DNA from: an uncultured Lachnospiraceae bacterium
GTDB taxonomy: Bacteria; Bacillota_A; Clostridia; Lachnospirales; Lachnospiraceae
DNA: 27,866 nucleotides
Assembly (NCBI GenBank): GCA_910588595.1
Contig: CAJUQU010000018.1
Location: 1-27,866 of the forward strand
Reading direction: 5' to 3'
Part shown: piece after piece, positions 20,655 through 27,866 of the stretch
How the letters are laid out: each line of letters opens with the position of its first letter
How positions within the stretch are numbered: the first letter of the stretch is position 1
Made by a program: the position numbers and the translations under genes
The notes under the pieces: model-generated
The model's database searches: none
The model's input: the letters and a program-made list of their open reading frames with translations, nothing else
What the model was told of the DNA's origin: nothing

Positions 20655-22496
20655 ATGTTCAGAAAAACCAAAAAAGAAGAAAAAAGGAAAAAATACGGTG
20701 TGCTGGGAAATGCGCTTTTTATGCTGCGGGAAGCGAAGGAGAACCTGCCGAGTGTCATCTGGTTTGCCGTGCTGGACGGCCTGATCGCAGTGGCGGTATC
20801 CGTGATCGAGCTGTATGTGGCGCCGTCGATCTTAAAAGAGCTTGAGACGCACGGCACGCTGTCCGGGCTGCTGTACACAATCCTGTTTTTTACGGTGAGT
20901 ATCACGACAGCCAGCGCAGTGCAGGCGTATGTAAGGCAGAATATGCGATTTGGGCGGATCGAATTGCGGGATCATATCGTGACCCAGGTCCGGTACAAGA
21001 TGAGCACAAGCTCCTACCCGCTGCGGGAGAGGCAGGAGTTTATCAATCTGCTTGCCAAGGCGCACGATGCACTCAATGATAACAATAAGGCATCGGAGGC
21101 GATCTGGACGACCTTCACAGGGTTTGTGCAGAATATACTGGGTTTTGCGATCTATCTGTACCTGCTCAAGCGTGTGGATCCGGTTGTGATCCTTGTGACA
21201 GTGACAACTGCAGTCCTGGGGTATCTGGTCAATTATGGCGCGAACGAGTGGAACTATCGCCACCGGGAGGAAGAGGAGGAGATCTGCAAGTGTGTCATGT
21301 ACGTTCAGGATGAGGCGCAGAACCGATATCTGGCGAAAGATATCCGCATCTTTGGGATGCGGGAGTGGCTTTGCGGGCTGCATGAAAAATACATGCGGCT
21401 GTATCTGGACTTCTGCGGGCGGAGGGAACGGCGGTATTTTGCGGCGGATCTGACGGATCTCATACTGGGGATTCTGCGCAATGGCATCGCATATTTTTAT
21501 CTGCTTTACATGGTGCTGGGCGGTAAGATAGGTGCCGCGCAGTTCCTGCTGTATTTCGCGGCGGTCAGCGGATTTACCACATGGATCAGCGGGATCATGG
21601 AAAATGTGTCCACGCTCCACAGACAGGGGCTGGAACTGGAAGCTGTCCGGGAATTTCTGGATCACGGGGAACTGTTCTGCATGGAGGAAGGCATACCGCT
21701 CCGCCAGGAGCCGGGAAAGGCGTACACGATCGAGCTGCGGGATGTGAGCTTCCGGTACAGCGGCTCTGGGACGGAGCCGTCAAAGGAGGTGTTCTCCCAC
21801 CTGGATCTCACGATCTGTCCGGGCGAGAAGCTTGCGGTGGTGGGGTTGAACGGGGCGGGCAAGACAACACTGGTCAAGCTGATCTGTGGTTTTTATGATC
21901 CGGACGAGGGCGAGGTGCTGCTGAACGGTGTCAACATCAAGGTGTATAACCGCAGGGATTACTACCGGCTGATCTCCGGTGTGTTCCAGGAGTTCTCCGT
22001 GATCGCGTCAACCATAGCGGTCAATGTAGCGCAGGATGCGCGAAAGATCGACATGGAAAAGGTTATTGACTGCGTGGAAAAGGCGGGGTTGAAAAAGAAG
22101 ATCGAGTCCCTTCCCGGGAAGTATGATACGAAGCTGGACAGATATGTCTTCCCGGAGGCTGTGGAGCTTTCCGGGGGAGAGCTGCAGCGGCTGATGATCG
22201 CGAGGCTGCTGTACAAAGACAGTCCGATCGTGGTGCTCGATGAGCCGACTGCCGCGCTCGATCCGATCGCGGAGAGTGACATTTACCAGAAGTACAATGA
22301 GCTGACGGAGGGGAAGAGCGCGATCTTTATCTCCCACAGGCTTGCGTCCACCCGCTTCTGCGACAGGATCCTGCTGATCGAGGACGGGCGGATCGCGGAG
22401 GAGGGCACGCACGAGGAACTGCTTGCAAACGGAAAGCGCTACATGGAACTTTTCGAGATGCAGAGCAGATATTATCAGGAGACAAAGCCCTGTTAA
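20655..22496 (+). CDS. ABC exporter half-transporter 1 (fused permease-ATPase)
   Basis: A 613-aa protein. The first 330 residues contain about 5-6 membrane helices (ABC exporter fold), followed by an ATPase domain: Walker A GLNGAGKTT at about 397-405, Q-loop SGVFQEFS, signature LSGGELQ at 505-511, Walker B VVLDEP with D529/E530, and H-loop ISHRL. The catalytic Glu is present, so the site can hydrolyse ATP. ATG 20655 is used because GGAGGAG lies directly before it; an earlier ATG at 20643 has no ribosome site. It is followed 45 bases later by a related half-transporter, so the two probably form a heterodimer exporting a lipid, peptide or drug. Substrate unknown. Confidence 0.9.
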   Translation: MFRKTKKEEKRKKYGVLGNALFMLREAKENLPSVIWFAVLDGLIAVAVSVIELYVAPSILKELETHGTLSGLLYTILFFTVSITTASAVQAYVRQNMRFGRIELRDHIVTQVRYKMSTSSYPLRERQEFINLLAKAHDALNDNNKASEAIWTTFTGFVQNILGFAIYLYLLKRVDPVVILVTVTTAVLGYLVNYGANEWNYRHREEEEEICKCVMYVQDEAQNRYLAKDIRIFGMREWLCGLHEKYMRLYLDFCGRRERRYFAADLTDLILGILRNGIAYFYLLYMVLGGKIGAAQFLLYFAAVSGFTTWISGIMENVSTLHRQGLELEAVREFLDHGELFCMEEGIPLRQEPGKAYTIELRDVSFRYSGSGTEPSKEVFSHLDLTICPGEKLAVVGLNGAGKTTLVKLICGFYDPDEGEVLLNGVNIKVYNRRDYYRLISGVFQEFSVIASTIAVNVAQDARKIDMEKVIDCVEKAGLKKKIESLPGKYDTKLDRYVFPEAVELSGGELQRLMIARLLYKDSPIVVLDEPTAALDPIAESDIYQKYNELTEGKSAIFISHRLASTRFCDRILLIEDGRIAEEGTHEELLANGKRYMELFEMQSRYYQETKPC

Positions 22497-22541
22497 AGTG
22501 CTGATCGGACTTTGCAGGAACGCAGGGAGGATAGGATTGAT

Positions 22542-24419
22542 ATGAACGAAGAAATTGAAAAAATGACCTGGAAAGAAAAGTTCTGGCTGAGCAGGCGGGC
22601 GTTTCTGCTGTGGTACAGGGAGTGCCCGGCGCTGTTTGCGTCAACGGCACTGCACTGCCTGCTCAATGCGGTGTTTCCATATATAACGCTGTATTTTTCG
22701 GCACAGTTCCTAAATGAGCTGGCGGGGGCGCGGCAGAAGGAGATGCTGGTACAGAAGATCGTGATACTGCTCGCGGCGGAGGCTGTTGTGCTGCTGCTCA
22801 GGGCAGTGGCATTTCGCTGGAAGAACGCGCTAACCTGCATTTATTTCTATGATCGCAAGAGACAGTTTGAAAAACTGCTGTCCATGGATTTTTGCGACGC
22901 GGAGTCCTCCGATACGCAGGCGCTGCTGCGCGAGGTGCAGCAGACCTCAAAGTGGAGGAATTATGGTGTGCGGAGGGTGTACACACAATATCAGCAGTTT
23001 CTGGAAGCGCTGTTTCAGCTGCTGGGCGGGATCACCCTTTCCGTCTCCTTGTTCCGTCTCCCGGTCCGGGCAGACGCGGGCTGGCTTGTCATGCTCAACC
23101 ACCCTGGGTTTATCGGGCTGCTCGCGCTGCTCCTCTGCGGTGTGACACTGGTCTCGCCGTGGCTGGAGACGATCGGCAGGAAGTGTGTGCTCCAATGCGA
23201 CGAGGAGCTCAAGCAGGGCAACCGATTTTTTAATTTTTTTGGCGCTCTGATGAGTGAGGATAAGCGTGCGCTCGATGTGCGGTTGTACGGTCAGGAGCGC
23301 TTTTTTGACCAGCTGAGTACGATCCAGAATGATTTCGGGGTACACTCGAAGATCGCCCGGTTTTCGAGGGGGCGGATGGGGATCGCGATCGCGGCGTCAG
23401 CAGCGGTATCGAGGATCTTTGGCGGGTGTATCTATCTCTTTGTCTGCCTGAAAGCGTGGGGAGGTGCCTTTGGCATCGGCTCCGTCACACAGTATATAGG
23501 AGCGGTCACTGCGATGTCGGGCGGGATGGCGAAGCTTTTGGAGCTGGCAGGAGATGCCGGCATCAACGCCTGTTATCTGAGACGGGAATTTCTGTTTCTG
23601 GATATTCCAAACAGGATGTATCAGGGTTCGCTCACGGTGGAGAAGCGCTCAGACAAAAATTACGAGGTGGAGTTTCGCGATGTGAGTTTCCGCTATCCGG
23701 GCAGCGAGGTGTATGCGCTGAGAAGTGTGTCCCTGAAATTCAGGGTCGGTGAACGCCTCGCGCTGGTCGGGCAGAACGGTTCCGGCAAGACGACTTTCAT
23801 CAAACTGCTGTGCCGTCTGTACGATCCGACGGAAGGAGAGATCCTGCTGAACGGGATCGATATCCGAAAGTATGATTACAAGGAATATATGGAGGTGTTC
23901 TCCGTGGTATTTCAGGATTTTGAGCTGCTTGCCTACTCTGTGGGGCAGAATATCGCTGCCAGTGAGACGTACGACAGGGATCGGGCGGAGAGCTGCTGCC
24001 GCAAGGCTGGCTTCTGGGAGCGCGTGGAGACGATGCGGCAGGGACTCGACACGATATTGTACAAGAATCTGTCGGAGGACGGTGTGGAGATTTCCGGCGG
24101 AGAGGAGCAGAAGCTTGCGATCGCGCGCGCCATGTACCGCGATGCGGCATTTTTGATCCTGGACGAGCCGACCGCCGCGCTCGACCCGATGGCGGAGTAT
24201 GAGCTCTACACGCGTCTGAATGAGATCGTGGAGGACAGGACGGCGATCTATATCAGCCACCGCCTTTCCTCCTGCCGCTTCTGCGATGAGATCATTGTCT
24301 TTCATGAGGGCAGCATGGTGCAGCAGGGGGATCACGGGACGCTGCTAGCGCAGGCGGGCGGCAAGTACAGCGAGCTCTGGAACGCGCAGGCGCAGTACTA
24401 TGTTGCCGACGCGCAGTGA
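22542..24419 (+). CDS. ABC exporter half-transporter 2 (fused permease-ATPase)
   Basis: A 625-aa protein with a helical membrane part (residues about 30-330) and an ATPase part: Walker A GQNGSGKTT at about 410-418, signature ISGGEEQ at 517-523, Walker B FLILDEP with its catalytic Glu, and ISHRLSS. Its signature is slightly atypical (ISGGEEQ instead of LSGGQ), as in one half of heterodimeric exporters. ATG 22542 follows AGGATT; an upstream TTG at 22512 is unlikely. It is the likely partner of the preceding gene. Its stop lies 32 bases from the stop of the convergent permease gene. Confidence 0.9.
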   Translation: MNEEIEKMTWKEKFWLSRRAFLLWYRECPALFASTALHCLLNAVFPYITLYFSAQFLNELAGARQKEMLVQKIVILLAAEAVVLLLRAVAFRWKNALTCIYFYDRKRQFEKLLSMDFCDAESSDTQALLREVQQTSKWRNYGVRRVYTQYQQFLEALFQLLGGITLSVSLFRLPVRADAGWLVMLNHPGFIGLLALLLCGVTLVSPWLETIGRKCVLQCDEELKQGNRFFNFFGALMSEDKRALDVRLYGQERFFDQLSTIQNDFGVHSKIARFSRGRMGIAIAASAAVSRIFGGCIYLFVCLKAWGGAFGIGSVTQYIGAVTAMSGGMAKLLELAGDAGINACYLRREFLFLDIPNRMYQGSLTVEKRSDKNYEVEFRDVSFRYPGSEVYALRSVSLKFRVGERLALVGQNGSGKTTFIKLLCRLYDPTEGEILLNGIDIRKYDYKEYMEVFSVVFQDFELLAYSVGQNIAASETYDRDRAESCCRKAGFWERVETMRQGLDTILYKNLSEDGVEISGGEEQKLAIARAMYRDAAFLILDEPTAALDPMAEYELYTRLNEIVEDRTAIYISHRLSSCRFCDEIIVFHEGSMVQQGDHGTLLAQAGGKYSELWNAQAQYYVADAQ

Positions 24420-24463
24420 CAGTCTCTGCCGCCTGCGATCCTGATGGTTATCATGAGACTGTC
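24418..24463. repeat. Inverted repeat between convergent ABC genes
   Basis: GACAGTCTC (24418-24426) and GAGACTGTC (24455-24463) are exact complements across a 28-base loop, and cover the ends of both convergent genes. No T-run follows, so termination is possible but not shown. Confidence 0.4.
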
Positions 24464-27015
24464 TCCCGCAGTCTCTCTACAATGCTCTGCTTTTCGACAG
24501 CGTTCAGGACTGGCAGCGGAAGCAGTGTTCCGACCAGGAGCAGTACCGGGATCGTGAGAGTGAGCGGCAGCAGTGTGAAACGGTACGTGAAGAACCATAT
24601 GCTCTTAGCGATCGTGCCGGCGAGCAGCGCCGATGCGGCTGCCCCCAACACGATGGACATCAGCCCTGCCGATGCGGTGTAGAGCAGTCCCTCGATGACC
24701 AGCATTTTCCGTAGCTGCCTGGTCGTCATGCCGACGGACTGGAGCATGGCAAACTCGCGTCTGCGCGTGAGGATACTGGTGAGCATCGAGTTGACAAAAT
24801 TCAGCACGCCGATCATTCCGATGATGAGGCTCAGCATGCCGCCGACCAGCATCACCGTGTCGCGCAGTCCCTCGAATTGTTTTGCGTAGGTACTCCTGGA
24901 TGAGTATGCCATCGTCGGTTCCACGCTCTCGGTATAGTTTTGCAGGAACGTCTCCATCGATGCCTCAAAACCGTCCGCGATATCATACACGTACATCATC
25001 GTGCCGGGATTTGCGGTCATGGTCTTATAGATGTCGGCGGGCAGATAGTAGGAGTGCGGAAAGAGTATGCGGCACGAGTTGGTAAAGTTGTTGACTGCGA
25101 CTTTTGCCATGACTTCGTACTGGTATTCTGTGTACTCATTTTCGGCTGCACTCTCGCCGTTTCCTCTGTAATTGCAGAGTGTCACAGTATCTCCGATCTC
25201 GTAGTGAGATGTGTACCACTCGGGCTGGTGGTTGTCGTCCAGATAGACACCTTCGAGAATATAGTTGCCGGTCATTAACTTTTCATAGTCGATCTCACCT
25301 TCCAGAACCTGCAGATTGCCGAGCGGAAAGTCCTCCAGACCATAGACTGCGCAGGCATAGTTTCCGCTGTTATCTATGTTGTCAGCCCATGTGGGTGTTT
25401 CGTTTTCGCGCGGTTTGACCCTGAAACATTCGGCGTCCATGATATCCGCGAAAAAGCGCCCGCCCCTCTGAAATCCTTCCTGCTGCTCGATCGAGGCGAT
25501 CATGCTGTCTGTCACGGTGTCATCGTTCCCGCGGTACATATAATTGACGAGGCTTGCGTGGGAGACGAGATAATCTGTCTCGACAAAGGTCGACAGGTAC
25601 TTCTCCATGTCAAAACCGATGCTGAGTGTGTAGACCGTGTTGAACAGCACCAGCGACATTGACATCGACACGATCACGAGTGTCGTGCGCGTTCTGTTCC
25701 TGCCCAGGTTTGCCATCGCCATGCCGGTGATCTTTGCACCGTTTCGCGCCGTGCGGCTTTTCCTTTTGACAGTTGTATTGTCCGTGTAGCGCACGGCTTC
25801 AATGGGCGACACGCCTGCGGCGATGCGGCCGGGTTTCGATGTGCTGACTGCCACAGTGACAAGGGCAAAGACCGTGCTTCCGGCAAAGATGAGCGGGTTT
25901 GCGCTTGTGGTGAAGGTCGAGCCTGCGTAGAGGCTGGTGTTCATGAGCATCGGAACCAAAGCTGTCCCGATAAAATATCCGGCGATAAGCCCGATCGGAA
26001 TGCCGATGCAGGACAGGATCGCAGCCTGCCTGCGGATGATCTTTTTGATCTGTCTGCCGGTTGTCCCGATCGTCTTGAGCAGACCGTAGAACCGGATATC
26101 CCTGGTGACGGATATCTGAAAAATGTTGTAGATGATCAGATAGCCCGTCAATACGATCAGCGAAGCCGCCGCCAGCGCGCCCATTACGGTCGGCAGATCG
26201 AAGTCAAAATTGCTGGAAAGATACGCCCAGTTGACGTTGGAATCAATGTAATCCGGGGCGTTTTCGTCCATGGAATAGCCGCTCTCCGTGATCACGCGCT
26301 CTACTTTTTTCTCCAGCCCGAATGAGTTGTGGAACATGATATAGCTGTTCGTGACGCCTGTCATTTCATAATTTTCCCGATAACTGTTGTAGAGCTCATC
26401 GATATGTGCGTCCATGTACGCCTTGGAGACGACCATGATCGATGCCATGTTGAAAGTCGGATCGGCTTCCCACCAGCCCGACAGCACAAATTCCCGCTCC
26501 GCGATCCTGCCGTCGTGAAGTTTTAGCCGAAAGGTTACAGGCGCGCCGATCTCCTCGGGAAGTCCGAGCATTTTCATCGCCATGGTGTCCATGATGATCT
26601 CGTTCTCCTTTTCGGGTTTTCGCCCGTGTGTCGGAACACAGAAGCCAAGCTCCATGCCGACATCGTTCATGTAATAGATCTCGGCGTGGCGTTTTAACAG
26701 TGCGTCGTTCTCCACACTGTCGCACATCATTCTGTTGTATGAGATCCTGTCGATCAACGGATGGTCTTTGACTGCCTCAAACTGTTCGTCCGTTATATAT
26801 TTCAAATATGCCATTCCGTCGCCGCCCGCCTGGCGCATCGTCTGCTGCTGTATGTTTTCCACCAGTCCGCTGCCGACTGTGAACAGGGCAGTGAACAGGA
26901 TCGCGGTGAGGGCGATCGCGATCACTGCGATGAGATTCCTCGATGCGTTGGCATTGAAACTGCGGCTGGAGAGACGGCGGATCGCCTTTTTGTTGTTTAC
27001 TTCATATATTTTCAT
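24451..27015 (-). CDS. FtsX/MacB-type ABC transporter permease
   Basis: An 854-aa permease. One membrane helix lies near residues 27-48 (LIAVIAIALTAILFTALFTV), followed by a large extracytoplasmic region, a block of helices (about 270-430) with the FtsX-like loop FYGLLKTIGTTGRQIKKI, another helix near 450-470, a second outer domain, and a final helix block from about 735 (LIIGMIGVLNFVNSMLTSI...REFAMLQSVGMTTRQLRKML). The two REFAMLQSVGMT/FYGLLKTIGTT motifs are the coupling helices that contact the ATPase. ATG 27015 follows GGAG with a short spacer. It lies 43 bases downstream of the ATPase gene in the same operon. Such pairs often export or sense antimicrobial peptides in Firmicutes. Confidence 0.9.
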   Translation of the reverse strand: MKIYEVNNKKAIRRLSSRSFNANASRNLIAVIAIALTAILFTALFTVGSGLVENIQQQTMRQAGGDGMAYLKYITDEQFEAVKDHPLIDRISYNRMMCDSVENDALLKRHAEIYYMNDVGMELGFCVPTHGRKPEKENEIIMDTMAMKMLGLPEEIGAPVTFRLKLHDGRIAEREFVLSGWWEADPTFNMASIMVVSKAYMDAHIDELYNSYRENYEMTGVTNSYIMFHNSFGLEKKVERVITESGYSMDENAPDYIDSNVNWAYLSSNFDFDLPTVMGALAAASLIVLTGYLIIYNIFQISVTRDIRFYGLLKTIGTTGRQIKKIIRRQAAILSCIGIPIGLIAGYFIGTALVPMLMNTSLYAGSTFTTSANPLIFAGSTVFALVTVAVSTSKPGRIAAGVSPIEAVRYTDNTTVKRKSRTARNGAKITGMAMANLGRNRTRTTLVIVSMSMSLVLFNTVYTLSIGFDMEKYLSTFVETDYLVSHASLVNYMYRGNDDTVTDSMIASIEQQEGFQRGGRFFADIMDAECFRVKPRENETPTWADNIDNSGNYACAVYGLEDFPLGNLQVLEGEIDYEKLMTGNYILEGVYLDDNHQPEWYTSHYEIGDTVTLCNYRGNGESAAENEYTEYQYEVMAKVAVNNFTNSCRILFPHSYYLPADIYKTMTANPGTMMYVYDIADGFEASMETFLQNYTESVEPTMAYSSRSTYAKQFEGLRDTVMLVGGMLSLIIGMIGVLNFVNSMLTSILTRRREFAMLQSVGMTTRQLRKMLVIEGLLYTASAGLMSIVLGAAASALLAGTIAKSIWFFTYRFTLLPLTLTIPVLLLVGTLLPLPVLNAVEKQSIVERLRETVS

Positions 27016-27058
27016 ACAAACTCCTATTCGCCCGGTTCAGCGGGCACTCAAATCAAGA

Positions 27059-27736
27059 TTAATCATTATGACCGCCAACGATTTTCCCGTCCTCGATCCT
27101 TATGATCCGGTCTGCCATCTGTGCGATCTCCTCATTGTGCGTGATCATGACCATCGTCTGTGAAAATCGTTCGCTTGTCACCTTCAAAAGCCCCATGACG
27201 TCGAGGCTTGTTTTGCTGTCGAGGTTTCCCGTCGGCTCGTCGGCTAAAATGATGGCGGGTTTCGACGCAAGTGCGCGGGCGATCGCGACGCGCTGCTGCT
27301 GACCGCCCGAGAGCTGGTTTGGCAGGCTGTTGACTTTCCCGGTGAGACCGAGCGTCTCCATGATGCTTTCGATGTGGGGGGTGTCGATCCTGTTGCCGTC
27401 GAGCTCGATCGGCAGGACGATATTTTCGTAGACGTTCAGCACGGGAACGAGGTTGAAGCTCTGAAACACAAAGCCGATCTTGCGCCGGCGGAAGATGGTC
27501 AGCGAGTCGTCCTTTAGAGAAAAGATGTTGTGCCCCTCCACCTCGACGGTGCCGTCCGTCGGTCTGTCAAGACCGCCGAGCATGTGCAGGAGCGTCGACT
27601 TCCCGCTGCCTGATGTGCCTACGATCGCGGCAAATTCGCCGTCTGCCACCGACAGGTTGACGCTGTCGAGCGCCTTGACGACCGTGTCGCCGCTGCCGTA
27701 GTATTTTCTTAGATTTGTGGTTTTTAGTATGTCCAT
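27059..27736 (-). CDS. ABC transporter ATPase (LolD/MacB type)
   Basis: A 225-aa ATPase that powers the FtsX-type permease: Walker A GTSGSGKST, Q-loop FVFQSFNLVPVLNVYENI, signature LSGGQQQRVAIARAL, Walker B IILADEPTGNLD, and H-loop MITHN. Length and motifs match the family. The start ATG at 27736 follows GAGGAGG with normal spacing; the frame stays open 18 codons further upstream but without a ribosome site. It is the first gene of a two-gene operon read toward the exporter pair. The 130 bases between it and the window end contain its probable control region, but no convincing promoter could be chosen there. Confidence 0.93.
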   Translation of the reverse strand: MDILKTTNLRKYYGSGDTVVKALDSVNLSVADGEFAAIVGTSGSGKSTLLHMLGGLDRPTDGTVEVEGHNIFSLKDDSLTIFRRRKIGFVFQSFNLVPVLNVYENIVLPIELDGNRIDTPHIESIMETLGLTGKVNSLPNQLSGGQQQRVAIARALASKPAIILADEPTGNLDSKTSLDVMGLLKVTSERFSQTMVMITHNEEIAQMADRIIRIEDGKIVGGHND

Positions 27737-27866
27737 AGTGATACCTCCTCGTATAAAACTATAGAATAGCTTTTGCTGACATATTTCCATTGGGTGTCCG
27801 TGTGCAATTGCAATCGAGTAGGGGAACGACCTTCTCCACTACTCGCGCGCCGGGCACCCGTCAGCT

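Noticed and set aside
20078..20905. A 275-codon minus-strand frame spanning the kinase end and ABC start
   Set aside because: It runs antisense through two recognised genes and across a terminator; no protein-like features.
27737..27866. Promoter for the minus-strand ABC ATPase
   Set aside because: Several TA-rich hexamers such as TATAGT exist on the minus strand, but none has a credible -35 at proper spacing.

Overview
The window looks like a chromosomal segment of a Gram-positive Clostridia, most likely a gut Lachnospiraceae. Reasons: strong GGAGG-type ribosome sites before almost every gene, sigma-A promoters (TTGCAC-17-TATAAT), a BlaI/BlaR-type M56 regulatory pair, a LytTR/GHKL two-component pair and paired ABC exporters. 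No rRNA, tRNA, CRISPR array or transposase was seen. Composition changes visibly along the window: the first 10 kb is AT-richer and has an accessory character, while from about 10,010 onward most genes are GC-rich with a core-genome character, apart from an AT-rich patch at about 11.9-13.3 kb.

Left part (1-3,700): the tail of a broken gene, an AT-rich SPOUT/TrmH-type RNA methyltransferase, a phosphotransferase (APH-like) fused to a GNAT acetyltransferase, and a small cytosolic HExxH metallopeptidase behind an extended -10 promoter. Centre-left (3,760-10,007): a compact four-gene operon that I regard as the main find. It encodes (i) an HD phosphohydrolase with a C-terminal RyR domain, (ii) a TIR protein with a retained candidate catalytic Glu and two tandem copies of an unrecognised 110-residue domain, (iii) a PD-(D/E)XK nuclease, and (iv) a two-TM membrane protein with Rossmann/TrkA-like domains and a second C-terminal RyR domain. 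The mix of TIR, nuclease, HD hydrolase, membrane effector and shared RyR domains is what one expects of a nucleotide-signalling anti-phage or abortive-infection system. I do not recognise it as a named one.

Middle (10,039-13,780): a MATE exporter, an Arr rifamycin ADP-ribosyltransferase, a DUF2809-type membrane protein, a convergent hypothetical gene, a divergent 56-aa ribbon-helix-helix regulator with direct-repeat operator candidates, and an AAC(6')-like GNAT. 13,827-16,737: a BlaI repressor with two near-identical operators, overlapped by a BlaR1-like M56 protease whose sensor is a set of 30-residue repeats instead of a penicillin-binding domain.

16,762-20,567: one probable transcription unit with promoter and terminator, encoding a membrane c-di-GMP phosphodiesterase (degenerate GGDEF plus intact EAL), a LytTR response regulator and a soluble GHKL histidine kinase. 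The regulator is unusual: a 36-bp tandem repeat has inserted about 60 residues into the receiver loop just after the phosphorylated Asp. 20,655-24,419: two adjacent ABC exporter half-transporters, probably a heterodimer. 24,451-27,736 (minus strand): an ABC ATPase followed by its large FtsX/MacB-type permease, converging on the exporter pair. The two ABC systems beside a two-component unit suggest peptide or antibiotic export and resistance controlled by that regulator, but this is inference.
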